Shown here in pieces: positions 35,331-53,900 of a DNA stretch of 64,000 nt (position 1 is its first letter; each line of letters begins with the position of its first letter). The DNA lies in assembly GCF_001640805.2 (NCBI RefSeq), contig NC_066847.1, forward strand, positions 24,419,504-24,483,503, written 5' to 3'. The DNA comes from Lates calcarifer (Eukaryota > Chordata > Actinopteri > Centropomidae). Under the pieces are notes generated by a model. The model did not search any database and had not been told where the DNA came from. It was given only the letters and a program-made list of their open reading frames with translations. Position numbers and translations under genes: made by a program.

Positions 35331-36429
35331 CCAAGTCCTAGCTAAATATTAACTGTGGCTTACCATGAGAAACTCATGCTCATGCAAACTGACATAACAA
35401 CAAAGCAGTTTTACTTCATCATTTGATTAAAAAAGATTTACCTATCTCCTATAGAACAGTGCTGTGTTTTAGGGCAAATACAGTTACAATGTTGCAGAGT
35501 CTGTTTAGAAATCAATTCTCCTCTCTCTTCAGCTAGATCTTAAACTAATATTTACTCTTTAAACTGATTTGCTCCTGCACTTTGAAGGTTAAACAGCGTA
35601 CACACCATTGTTTCTCAGGCCTCATTTCTTTTCTGACAGGAATCAATGGGGTTCTGGAGTCATGACTCCCAGCTATTTTATTTGCCTTCTCACTAATGCT
35701 GTGTTGTCTGCTAGTGGCTGTTCACACACACAGGGTGTCAAATCCCCCAATAAACTTATTCAATGAGAGTAAAATTGGTGGCTTCAGTTACTGTTGGAGT
35801 TATCAAGAGTATAAAATGAGCTCATATGATGATTAGTGATTACAGTTTTACAGAGCTGATGTTTAAGGTGTGGAGGGCATAGTAAAGGAGTGACCAGTTT
35901 ATGTGCTTTCATCATTGTAAACACACCCTCAAGGCTTTTATGACAAAGGCTACTTGAAGCAGACAGCAGGGAGCTCTAAAAGCATATTTGTGCTGTCAAA
36001 ATCAAATTTATTAGCATGTTATAACCATTAACCAAGATATATATATCAATACATAAAGAGATGCATTTTGGATAATTGGTATTGTATATTCCTAGCTTCC
36101 CTTTCTGTTGTACTTGGTAACTTCTGACCATAAATGAATTAAAAGCTCATTCACATGAATTATTCACATCTTATTGTCTTCGTCTTGCCAACCTTACACA
36201 TATAAACTTGATCTCTACACTAGTTTAAAGACTAAATAAACAGGGATTATCAGCTTGAAAAAACCCAAACGAACATGTATTTTAAATTGTGTATACAGTT
36301 CAAACTACTGCACCTACAATCATCGCCATTGAGAATAAAACATCAACCAGTTAAAACCAACCTTCAGTCATTTCGGCCCAAGCTGACATTATGTCTCACG
36401 TGGACATACAGTAGAAATTTACAAAATGG
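35331..36429. other. Region between lectin B and mal2
   Basis: About 1.1 kb of AT-rich DNA. I see no exon, repeat family or clear regulatory motif in it. Confidence 0.6.
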
Positions 36430-41501
<5,072 letters not shown>

Positions 41502-42870
41502 CCATGAAAACTGACATAACCTAATTTTACAAATGCTTCATAACTTCAGTGTGTGTTAAAACATTACAAAGCTCCACACAGAGCACTGTCCTCAGTTCAG
41601 GTCAGTGCAAACTATATTATTTCCTTATAGGAAATTCCTGTCAGCAAGCGATCACAACATCAAAGCTACACTGGGAAAAGTATGGATGACAAAATTTCTG
41701 TTCAGATTTCTGGACAATAATATTCATACAGCAATAGATTGTTGAAGTAGGTTGTGTCTGTGCTGTTAAGTATATTTTGAGAACAGCAATGAAGAACAGC
41801 AGTTGCTGTCCAGTTAGCACCAAATGAATTTCATTCCTCTGCTGCTAACCTGATGATTTCACTGTTCTGCAGCCTTCCTTAATGTTGCCAGGAAAATCTG
41901 TGTGAAGTTAGGGAAAGTGGTGCATTTTTAGGCTATGCAGGGCAATTTTGCAAGATGTGTGTGATGCCTCTGACAGTTATAGTTCTGTTTTCTTACCCAC
42001 TTCATACAAGTAATTATACAAGTATTGCTCCATTTCCTGAGTCACATCCTCACCAAAGAAAATATTTCCCATTTCCATTACCACAAAAACACGTGCACAT
42101 GTGCTGTTAAAAGGATATGCACAAGGACGTTAATGTGATGCTTTTTTTTTTTTTTTTGGAAAGACCCTGAAAGGCAAATTAATTGCTTTCACTGTTCTTC
42201 AGTTACCTTGGTGCTAAGGAGCTGCCAACTCACTCTAGATTTAACATGTCTGTTGTTACATTTTTACATGTGGCCATTATTTAAAATGTAAGTTGATTTG
42301 ATATTTGAATTTTCAAAGTTTTAATTACCTGTTATGAGCACTTTTTGTTGGGTTTTTTCAGCATATCTGGCATAATTGATTCACTGTATTGTAACTATTG
42401 TGCTACACAGACAATATTTATCACATAATAGTATCTGTTACTGTCCTGAATGGCTAAATCCAGTGACTTATTGTTAAATATAAATTGACCAAGGTCTGGG
42501 TTAAATACTGTACATCTGTCATTCCTGTGAGTTCTAATAAAAACTAATCATTTAATCTGATCATCAATAAAATGCTTTTGTCAGCTACTATATTTCAAAC
42601 AGTGATCAGTGAATTGTTTAAATATATGTTTTATGTAGTATGTTTTTAGTGTTTGACCTTTAATGCATCATTAAATTGTCCAAATCATTAACTATCTTAC
42701 TTGCAACATGATTTAGTAGTAGTATTTATTGTATAGTTTTGTTTGCATTAGGCTATTAAAAGTTATTATTGATTTTAAATAGTTTTAAATTGAGAATCTT
42801 TGATTGATTTTGTTACCAGCTGTTTTTGACTTTTTAAATGCATTTCAGACCTACAGAAATAAAGGTTTTG
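41502..42870 (+). other. mal2: mal2 3' UTR (inferred)
   Basis: About 1.4 kb of AT-rich sequence with AATAAA signals at 42,536, 42,566 and 42,858; the last, followed by GGTTTTG, is a good candidate for the distal end. Extent inferred, no transcript evidence. Confidence 0.5.
42858..42863 (+). promoter_or_regulatory. mal2: Candidate distal polyadenylation signal, mal2
   Basis: AATAAA in ACAGAAATAAAGGTTTTG. Earlier candidates at 42,536-42,541 and 42,566-42,571 could give shorter transcripts. Confidence 0.45.
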
Positions 42871-44439
42871 AAGAAAAAAAAAAGATGATTTTTTCCATAC
42901 ATCATTACAGGGGTAAATTGTCATCTGCCACAGTGTCTTTCTTGATGTCACCACTATGAGTCGCCAAAGTTAGAATTTGAATTTATTTATTTATTTTAAA
43001 TCCTACACATGAAAGCAAGTGTACAGAAAATTGAAAATTACACCAAAAAGATATATATTCCTGTTTAGATATATTCAGACACCCTTCAGGAGTTCACAAT
43101 AAATCAAGTCTTCCTTCTATGTTGTTGCTGAAAGCTCACTAGTTAACCCTCAGATTGTCTTTGAACCCGAAAAACCTCTTTTAGCTCTCTCTAAGCACTT
43201 TTGGCTTTTTGTGATCTTTTAAGTACCCCCTCTGACAGTAGCAAAGAATATTTTAGTGGACCTGCTGGCATCAGGCCACGTGAAGTCCTGTCTTTCTCCT
43301 TTATGTACAGACGACTTTCTAGATTTTTTCTTACGGGGACTGGACTCGAATCAGAAAGGGTGGAACTTTTTTTTTTTTTTTTTTTTTTTTGCTCATTCTG
43401 TGCATATATGTGCATATATTTAATTTTAAATAACACAAACAATCAGCTTAATATCTCACGGTGTACTGTAATATACTTGAGTGCACGATAATAAATATTT
43501 GCCATTGAGAATTCTATTAAGGCGATTAAATATTATAATCTATAAATGCCCTTATGCACAATAGATATTGTATTTAGATCAATGGTCACCACAAGGGATT
43601 CATTATTTGTTCCAGTAATTGTCACTTTGAATGAAACTTAAGTCTGTGGTGGGATTTTGGACCAAACTTGAACTCCCTGCAGTGATTTATGTTGCTGCTT
43701 TTATTTTAGCCACTAGATGTCCCCCGTTATCTACAACTGCTCAACTGTGTTGAATTAGTTCTCATTTATCCTATGTTTATACATAAATAGCAAAACGTTA
43801 GCATCAACAAAAAATGTTGGTGGTGCTTTACAATATTGTGCCTGCGTCATGCACCCTTAACACTTATGAAATCATGCAAAACTCACAGCGATATGTGTTT
43901 TAGAAGAGACGTTTTTAGACTATTGTATATATTCAGCCCTTATTTCACTTCTGTCTCTTTACGGTAAAGTACTTCCAAAAGAAAGACGTCACTGATGAAC
44001 GCACTTTATTTTCCCCCGCTCACCTCACCAGCTTTGCATCGTGTATTCAAAATTGACAGAATAAAACCGGAAGTATCGCGGGCATTCCTTCACAGTAAAA
44101 GAAATGTGCAAAAATTGGTCAAAGTAGGTGAAAGTTTTACCTCGAGCTATCAGTGGAAGCTCTCTTCCATGTATGAATTATATTGCGTTGAACTAATGCA
44201 AAAACTGTTTTACTTATACATGATACCACTGCAATGTTTAAAGAATACCGCTTTTCCTTACTTTTATCTTACTTTGATAACACTCGTGTTATTAAGTTTA
44301 GCCAAATGCTAATTTGAAGCACAAATTTTCAATCAATTCAGGATGACTTTAAAAACTGACGTTAATCAGACATTTTATTTTGGTGGGAAAATAATCAACC
44401 GGAAAAGCGTTTTTTTTTTTTCTTTATTCAGGGAGAGTT
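42871..44439. other. Region between mal2 and mtss1
   Basis: No coding exon recognised. Contains a run of 24 T at 43,367-43,390 and an isolated CCGGAAGTATCGCGGGC at 44,067-44,083 that looks like an ETS-type core-promoter site; it could mark an alternative upstream start of mtss1. Confidence 0.5.
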
Positions 44440-44919
44440 GACTCTTGTTTCTCGAGTCGTTTCTTTCAGTGTTGAGAGGAAGGCAGTGTGTGCAGTTCTG
44501 TGTGTCGGTATTTACCTGTCGAGAAACGGAACAACGTTACCACCCGAACATTGTGGATTATTTCTAGTTTCGAGTATAAAACTGCAAAAGATTATCTTCA
44601 TGGTCCAGCCATGGGTATGACCGCGGCGGCGTGGAGGGGAGAGGGGGGTTTAAATTTCTCTCTTCGTCCCAACAGCGTCTTTTGATTGGAAGTAAACGGT
44701 GCACCAGAACAGAACCGAGCTGCCGTTTCTTGTTTTTTATCTGAGATAAAAGTTTTTGTTCGTCATTGTCAGAGCAGCAGAAACTATTTCACACAGGTTA
44801 GTTCGTTTTTGTTCATTTTTCCCCTCATTATTGGAGTTTTTGGTTTTCCTGGAGAGCGGAGGTGGCGAACTGAAAGCGGCTCACTGAGTCGGGACTGACC
44901 ACTGGAGTTGGTCCTGAAA
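44440..44919 (+). promoter_or_regulatory. mtss1: mtss1 promoter and 5' UTR region
   Basis: Locally CpG-containing DNA (CCGCGGCGGCGTGG at 44,621-44,634, GGCGAACTGAAAGCGG near 44,873) with no clear TATA box, leading to an ATG in strong context (AAAATGG). Start site not determinable. Confidence 0.4.
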
Positions 44920-44991
44920 ATGGAGGCTGTTATCGAGAAGGAATGCAGCGCGCTCGGAGGGCTCTTCCAAACTGTTATCGGAGACATGAAA
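44920..44991 (+). CDS. mtss1: mtss1 exon 1
   Basis: 24 codons from the ATG to ...VIGDMK; ends in phase 0 at AAA|GTAAGT. Confidence 0.93.
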
Positions 44992-47900
44992 GTAAGTAAG
45001 CCAAATGAACTTAGCAACACGAGTTATGATAGCCGAGAGCCACTGAGCGTCCTCCAGAAACTAACTACCCCGGCTAGTTAACGTCCCAATCACCCGGCGG
45101 TAGTTGTAAATTAAAATTTGCTGCAACAGAAAAGTAAAAACAACTTAGCTAACTTAGAGTCAACTGAGAGGTATACCAAATTTTTATTGTGTATCTAGAA
45201 GTCGATAAAAATCTCCTACAGCTGTGCAAATTTCGGGCATTATTTCCAATTTGTGAGTTTTTTGTTTGTTTGTTTGTTTACTGTGGTGTTTGCTGTGGTG
45301 CTTCTAGTTTTATTCTATATTAACCTGCATTAATTTTCATTTTGTGGTAGCAATGCAATTATATTCGACTGCGCTATACTACTTCTTCGTCTGTAGTTAA
45401 TGTGTTCTAGTTTGAAGTGGATGCAGCAGCCGACATTGGATAAATAGGGCAATCATCACTCCCCAAAACTAGGGCATCTTATTTTGATGTTATTTTGGAC
45501 AGAGCTTGGCTGATGAGACAATTAGCAGATTTCCCAGCTGTTGTACTTGCCTGGAGGAATGTAGGGAATGTAGCTGTCAGGGTAGAAAACTACCCACAGG
45601 GTCTGAAGGCTTTGACATGTGTAGGTCAAATGGCCAGCCATCGGGGTCTGCTGGAGTCAGAAAGTTTGTTATGAACACTGCTCAGACATTCAGCACTTCT
45701 CCACTTTCCATGTCTCACTTGACTGGGTAGCTCATGGTCTCCCTGTCTTTTAACTGTCAGATAACTATGCTGCCAGACAGCAGCAGTGGAAATATGCAAA
45801 TGCCTAGTGTATTTGCTTTGTCTTTTTGCTTAAGCCATTCAAAATTTCAGTGGGCCTTTTTTAATGCTACTACAGATGGGGTTGTAGACTCAGAAAACAA
45901 AGTGGCATCTCACTTTGACTCTCTATGTAAATCTTATCTGTCAACAAGAGTGACAAATGTGGAGAAAGCTCATTTGCCTTGATGCTGGAGTGTTTGATAT
46001 CTATACTGAAGCAGGTAGAGCTGATAGTGATGACCTCCTCAGAGAGAGGGGGGGGGAGCAAGAGAAAGAGAGGAGTAAAGTAGGCAGAGAGATGGTTGTT
46101 GGGTGTAATGTTTGACAGCATAACATGACATTCCTCAGGCCCACGACAGTAGTAGCACATCAGTGACAAACATGTGCTCATGCTGCAGTATATTCATCAC
46201 TTTATCATGTGCTGTCTTTCTACCATGTTAGCCTCCTCTTGTAGATGCATTAGGCCACTTGTTCTCTGTGATAGTTTTTATAAAAGGCTCTTCAACTATT
46301 TTCAGCCCAGGACCCAAATTGAGTAAATTTAGAGTTCCATCGGGAACCAGGCTCATTATACCATAGTATTAGTGCCCTTGTTGTGTGGGGATCTTTCCAA
46401 AAGAGGCCTGTGACCCATTTTGCAACCTAACACACGCAAGACATGATGGTAATGTCTGCTGTCCCATTAATAGTAGTAAAAAGAAAGTTAAACAAAGTAG
46501 GAGCTAAATGAAAGCCAGCTGTTTGGAAATATTTGGAGGTAATTTGTTATTAAATTTTACTCTGTAATCAGAGCAAATCTCATGCTTTTCCTTTGCATAC
46601 AGCCCCACTAAACAAATTTCCATCCTATAGCTTAAATTCTGAGATTCCCTCAGGTCTACTGACAGCAGTATGGAAAAATATGTTTTTGGGATGACATAAC
46701 TGGGTTACGGGCGTATGGGAAGGCATAAGCCTTGGTTAGTTCTGTTTAGCCCTGCAGATAAGGTGAGGCACCAGCATGGTCTCATGGTGGTTCAACTGTT
46801 ATGCAACTGTGGGAATACTGAAATATGTTCTGATGATTGTGTCATTCATGTTTGTGTCTTTTTTTTTCCACAGAGCAGCTACCCTATTTGGGAGGACTTT
46901 ATCACCAAGGCTGGCAAACTGCAGTCACAGCTCAGGTGAGAGTGTGTCTGTAAACACGCACAACACATTTGTATGTTTCTGTGCGTTTTTATTGGCAGTG
47001 AAAACTATAAAAATCTATTACAACAGAAAAAATTAAAAAGAAGAGGGATCAGCATTTTCTCTTAGTAATTTAGTTCTTCCAGTAATCTCAACCTGAGGAG
47101 ACTATTATTCCTTAAATGATACAGAAAGTTAAATGTTACATTTCCATCATTTTGTCCACATTGTTTTTGTTTATTTGAGGTTTGACTATACCTCTTTTAC
47201 TTCAGTCATCTCAAAGCACTATCTTCTTCAGCAGTTGTTTAATGGCACCTAACTGGAGTTTTAGTGCCACCAACTGTTAGTGAGGGAATTGAAATGTATA
47301 TTAATTTCTTTATGCAGATTTTCTCGAAACTCTGTGAAAGCACTAAATTTGGGAAACTTGACTATAGACACTCAGAGACTGTAAAGATTTTTAAGTACCA
47401 ACCTGGCCTGGGAAGTACCACTGTAATTGTTGCATAGCATGTCTAATACCCTATGTATATATTACACTAAAAAAAATAATTTCATCAACTGATTTGTATT
47501 TTATCTGGCATTTACATTAGATGTCAATGTCAGTTCTCTTCCCAAGAAATTTTAGGTGGCCACGTGTCCTGAGACTAACAAGTAATTACAGTTTACATAA
47601 AAGCCCAATGACTGAACAATACTGTTCAAAGGTCAATATGTGCCCTTCTCCCCCATTTAGTCTTCTTTAAGCCTGATTTAATTTGTCTTTCTAATGCTGT
47701 AAATTTACACACCTCCTGCCAGAATTATTCCAAGTCTTATGCTAACAATGGATGCCAATCCCAGTCACTTCTCCTAGTTGGTTTTAAGTGGCCACGTGTC
47801 AGGAGACAAACAACCTACGACAGCTGAAATAAAGGCTCACTGTCCAGCTAGTACTGTAAATACGGATGTCCTGTGGTCTAAATTACTCCGTGATTAACAA

Positions 47901-50900
47901 TGCATGGCAGTTCTCTAGCCATTTAAGTGTCCACGTGTCCACAGACAGACTAAGACTGACAGTTGAATAAAGGCTCAAGGATTTAACAATACTTTCCAGG
48001 GGCCACTCAGTGTCCTGTTCTTCCATTTTCTCAGTATTAAGGCTGATCAATGATGATATGTTATTCAAGTGTCTCCATCATTCATGGGTTAAATATGTGA
48101 CCCTGCCATGCTAAAGCTCAGGGGAGTATTTGTGGCCTTGTTGCTAATGACTGGCTGTTTAGCAGTAGGACGTCTGTGTGTCTGGAGACTGTGATAAAAG
48201 AACAAATCATCCAGTTATTATGCTTGTGAGAAGGTGAGTTGAACCTACAGTGTGTCAGAGAGATGTTTTTACCAGTCTTGGTAGGTTAGTGGCTGTTTGA
48301 CAGTGAGTGAAAACTTTACCTTCAGTCCAATATATCAATATGTTACAGTGTATTTAGTGTATTTATTGTCTCATATTTTGACCTATTTTTTTATGGCATT
48401 GCACCACTTTCTTGTCCTACGAGGATCATTCAAGTGATGGTCTCAGAAAAGGTCAATTCCTCCCTTTCAGAACAAATTGAGTGTCATCCATAGAAATATG
48501 ACCATATGTAATCATTACGGTTTGATCAAGCTTGGCCTATGCCCCGCTCCAGGCTGCAGTGGTTGTGGCATATGGCTGGCTGTAACGATGTCTCTGCTGC
48601 TGGAGCGCTAGCTGGGCTTGCTCATGTTGACCTACAAATAAGACTTTTCTGTCTGCTTTAAAGCTGGTCTCCAGCCACTACTAATGTGGCCAAACTAGCC
48701 TTTTTGACTACAGTGTGACCCCCCCACCCAAGGACCTCTGTAATCTGTTTGGGGACTGGACTACATAGAGGGGCACACACAAACACACCCACCGTCCCTC
48801 CTTGGCCTCAATAAGTAACTAGCCAGCAGTGGTAGCGGCATATGTCTGTTTGTGTAATGACGTCCTTAGGCAGACTACTCTGTAATTTAGCCCCTCTGCT
48901 CCCCTCTCACAAAGCAACTAGGAAATCAACCAATTACAGTGTTGGGGCTGTTCTGTCATTTTTTTGTCCAAATGTGGTGCTTTTTTTCCTGGCCATTCTG
49001 GTTTTAAGCAGTCATCACACACCCATACACATATACTCACATACATGCATGTGCATTGAACAGAGCTTTGAAGAAAGTGGGTGGGGTGGAATAAAGGCTA
49101 GCTGATTTCTAATCACAGTCCTCTTTTAACTTGTCAGTGTTTGGTGGGTCATGGTTGATGCAGCTGTGTCAGAGCAAGGCTTACACACAGGCCTCCCTCT
49201 CCCTCTGATTTATAGTTCACTTTGTGAAGAAAAAGACTTCCAATTCAGCTTATAAACTGTATGGTCACAACATTTATCTGGGCTCAAAAGAGAGATGTAT
49301 AGTCTTTCAGCAGATGGGTTGATATGAGTTAATACATATATACGAGTATAAAAAATCTCTACACCCAGATCAATATCTCTGTCATAATTCTTGGTATGTT
49401 GTACCTGAAACAAGTGGAGTAAAACACAACCCCTTTCTATGTTTCAGATTAACTACAGTCACATTCTAGTTTCTGTTGAACTAAGAATAGATGGAGGCAG
49501 CAGGGCTGAATGTATCATTGTCAGAAAGAGCTCTCTGCTGTACTACACCAGGGTCTATGGGGAGTTTAGATTGGCTTGGCCAAGGCCTTATGGAATAGAT
49601 ATGTTAAAGTCGTTTGTCTTGACTCCAGGACAGGGGCGTTTGCAGATTTTAAGGCCAATGGGAGCAGTCAGGTCATTGTTGGAGTACTGTGCAGAGCTGA
49701 AAGCTTGTATCAGCAGGGTTTTTTTATTTGTACAGCTAGATAAGTCTTAAGGCTTTCTGGTTGACTGTCAGGGCTGAAATTAAAACCTGATTATTCTGCC
49801 TTTGCAACTTATTATTCATTTACTTCTTAAGAAGGTACCCAATTTGACAGTCAGTTGAGCCAGAAAGTATGTAAAATTTCACATTTATTTTTTTCAGTGC
49901 TGCTGAGTGTTAAAACTATGATTCATCCCTGTCTTTCTTTGCACTCATAGTAGTTGAAAGTGTAGCGAGTGGATAAACCAGTTTAATAGTTTAGCATTTC
50001 TCATGTAAAAGCATGGAACAGATTACAGCAAATGATCATTACTAGTAATTGTAAACCACTGCTCACTGTACTTCAGTGCACTGGTGCCAGTGATATTAAA
50101 AACAGGCTTCAGTTAAAACCACTTCCCACACAAACCTGTTTTGGATTAACAAGTTAAACTTGACCGAACAAGACTTTGCTACAAGTGCATGTAAACGTAT
50201 GATCCACAGACCAATGTATACATGTTATGAATGAGTGGAGGTAGATATCAGTTGGAGGTTGCTCCGGTGCCCGTACTGGGCTATATATAGAAAGGAATCT
50301 GTGTGTGCCTGCGAGTATGTTTCTTTTTCCATTTGCAGGACACACCCTAGGATCTTCTGGTCAGCTCTGAAACAACGCAGCACTTATTAGCCAACATTAT
50401 ATTGAGTTTTCTGAGTGATAAAGGAAATGATTGTTCCATCATTGACTGAATGCTAAGACCTGACAGTCACTTGAATGAAGAAGAATATTAAGGCCTGTAA
50501 CTAAGTTAGGGACCAGGGTTGTTTATTGTTTATCAGTTGTGTTCTGTTTTCCCTTTCTGTCACAGACACTTGATGGAATAGGCTAACAACTTTAACAGTC
50601 TCGATACAGCTAATTTTTTTCAGAATACTTTGCAACTCAGCTTAGTTTAATGTCCATCTACCCCAAAAGACATGCGTTAATAGGGTACCTCACCATTTTA
50701 GTATTGTATTTAATGTTAGACTCAAAAGCAGAAACAGAGATGTTGTCTTTATCTTTCCACGTGTTCTTCTACCTTTTTAAAACCTGGTGCCTACATTACC
50801 CACATTACAACTCAACCTCCAGCAGTCTGGTTGGTGATTTGGATGTGTTATGCTAGTGTGGGTAATGTAGCCTCAAGCAAAGATGAAAATTCTGTCTCCA

Positions 50901-53900
50901 GCTTGTAGTCTTCGGGCCCAAATAATGTGAAATTTCCGTCACATACACAGTAGTGCCCCCCAGACCTGTAAAAAGACTTTGATATGTAAAATCAGTTTAC
51001 TTCCCCTTTAAGAATACCACCCCATCCCAAAGCCCCATGCATTAGGAGCACCACTCTCCTGTTTTCAGCTATTGTTTTGCCCAGTTGTGAAGATCTGTCT
51101 GGAGTGTTTATGGAAATTCCCAGGTTGTGTTATGAGGATTTTCTGTTGGCGAATGGAAGATAACAGGTGTTTTGAAATTAAGGTACTCAGGGTTAGAACA
51201 AACAAGCTTTTGTGGCTGGACATGGCGTGGAAAATTTCTAGACAATTGTGTTTCTTTGTCCAGCACGCATGACTGAAGGATAGTCTCGTCTCTGCTGAGG
51301 AGATCAGATATCACATACATGCGCATGCACCCACAAACACATACCAAGAACCTTTCATCTTCATACCTGTGATCTTAATCATAGGAGGAGTGTTGTTTCT
51401 GAAGTAGGCCAGGCAGTGTTTGTCAGTTAACCAGTCAGCTTTCCCTCCAATGGCTCAGCCTGTTGCTAGTCAGCAAAGCAACTGGTCAGACAGGGGGCCA
51501 GGCAATCAGTTGGGATACCACTAAAATGGTGTCTATAATGAGTAAAACAGAAAGTAATCTTACACCATGCTTCCATTTCTTTTTTATTAGGGGACTGGGT
51601 TTTGCCTTCTCTTCAGTCTGTTATAGGCAGCGTTTTATGTCACATTTTATAAACACTTGGCTAACTATACCAAATGACAGATAAGTGTGTATGAGTTGTG
51701 GACTTGCCATAGGCTTCTATTCCATTTTAGAGCTGAACTGGGTAGATCCCACACTGATCCTTTCACTGAACTGTAAGTGTGGCAAAGGCTGCACGAGAGC
51801 TTCTCTGCTGAGCCGGACAGATTCCAGCGGTCTCTAAGTAATCACATAGACATTCCTTACACAGCAGGGCATGTTTAAGTTTTAACTTAAACACACACAC
51901 ATACACATGCACTTACATTTTATTCATACTCAGTCATATTTTATCAAATTATCAGGGTTGATGTTTGCATAATCAAAAATGCAGCACATATGCATTCACA
52001 TATGTGCACATGCAAAAGATTTTTTTTCTCCTTCAGCAAAAGCATCTTATCAGTTTATGTCTTTGCCTGCCAACACCTGTATGTAATTACTACAATTGAT
52101 CAGCTAGTACCTTGTCTGTGTATTTATATAACCTTTGACTGACATGAAGTCCTGCCTCTACCATGACTATTGCGCTGTGGTTTTTACCTTTCTTGTGTGC
52201 AGTTTTTAATCTCGTAAAACAAGGTATTGTATGTTGTTTTCTGTCAGTGAAGTGTGATTTTTTTTTACACCCCTTTTCCTTTTTTTTTTCTTTAACTAAA
52301 ACTCTCTCTTTTTTTCTCCCAGAGCGACAGTGGTTGCCATCGCTGCCTTCCTAGATGCCTTTCAGAAAGTGGCTGACCTGGCCACCAACTCACGAGGTAG
52401 GAATAGACACACATATATAAAAGACTGAGAGTGTAATGAATGATCCTCTCCGCTGTTCTTCATCTCTTAAAGGATTCAGTCTTCAGTCTTGACATACCTG
52501 TCACACTGTGCTGACAGGGTTAAACCAGTTAACTCACCGTTTAACAGTGTGAGTCTGGGCACCTATGTGTCAGTGTGTTTGTCTGTGTAGCTCTACTGTG
52601 CAAGTCCAGTCTTTCACCCCAGTGTGCTGAGAAGTTCTGTGGGTTGTTTGCTTTATCATATGGGTAGTAAATCCGTCACTATGCTGTTTGAAGCTCCGCT
52701 GCTGGCTCTGTCTTCGACCTCTACCCCCTTTCCTCTGCGTTCTGCCCCCACCCCCACCTGTACCCCACCCCTGCTACATCTGGACTCCCTGGTAGAGTCT
52801 GCTTCCACTCTGTATGTGTGTGAGGGGGAAAGAGAGAGAGTGAGAGATCTCATCTCTCCCCAGCTTTGACACCTACAGCCCTGTTCTATACTATTAATAG
52901 GAACTGAGACAGACACACACATTCATCACCTCACTCACTGCAGTGAGAAAGAGAGAGGGGGAATTGAGCTAGAGAGAAATGGGGGAGTATAGGGAGTCAT
53001 CATTCTCTCTCTCTCTCTCTGTGTGTGTAACACACCCAGTATAAATGTTTGCTATGAAGGAGTCAGATTCAGTGAGCAGGAGAGTGTTGCGTCATCTCTC
53101 ATCTGCTCTTTCATCACTTTCTCTCCCCATTCTCTCTACTTTCTGTGTCTTAGGTGAACAGTATCACATACCACCCCTTATCATTTTTGTGCTCTGCTGC
53201 TCAGGTTTCACTTTACAGCTGAGCTCTGCAGCAAAGTGGCAAACATGGCTAATGAGTTATAATACGCTGTTGCCTGACACGCTGCTGTCTGTATCACAGG
53301 TAGATAACCTGTCCACGTGACAGTTGTACCAGGATATTATAATGAGCCTTGATTACCAGGATTACAGACCATATTTTCCATTAAGGGACTAGTTTTATAG
53401 GTTTCTGTATTTCTAAAAGGTTATTATAAACCCAATGGTTGGTGAGGCACACTGTTTTTTATAACCTATGCCTGTTAGCCTTTCATTTTGCTTATCATAC
53501 TTTGTACAGGCTTATGCTTACTTTGACAGCTTGACATGGCAAATAGCTTTTAATATGAATATCTTTATTCTCTTATCTGTGTAGTTGTTTATCTTTAAAT
53601 AATGGATTTAAAAATGTTTTTATGACTAGTTTGGTGCTGATAACAACCTTGAGCTTGATCATTCTTTGCAGTAGCTCAAATATCTGGAGAAAATACCAAT
53701 TTGGGCTACTGTATTAATGGAAACTATATCTAACTTATGTCCCATCACATCACACACATGGGTACACACATGCAGACTTTGTCTACCTAATGGCCATCTT
53801 CCTGCTGATAGGGTTGTTTGATTTTTCCATAGTGATTAAAGAGATTTGGAATTGGGCATGCTCTAGAGAGCTCTGATAGCTGCAGTAATGACTAACATGT

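Larger units (their letters stand above)
46936..52322 (+). other. mtss1 intron 2
   Basis: 5.4 kb. Holds the imperfect CACGTGTC-centred repeats at 47.5-48.0 kb and a hairpin-forming block near 50.8 kb. No exon seen. Confidence 0.85.

Noticed and set aside
44920..52396. Assignment as mtss2 (MTSS1L)
   Set aside because: SSYPIWEDF is shared with MTSS2, but the MEAVIEKECSALGGLFQT start, KAGKLQSQLR and the 8q24-type neighbours favour MTSS1.
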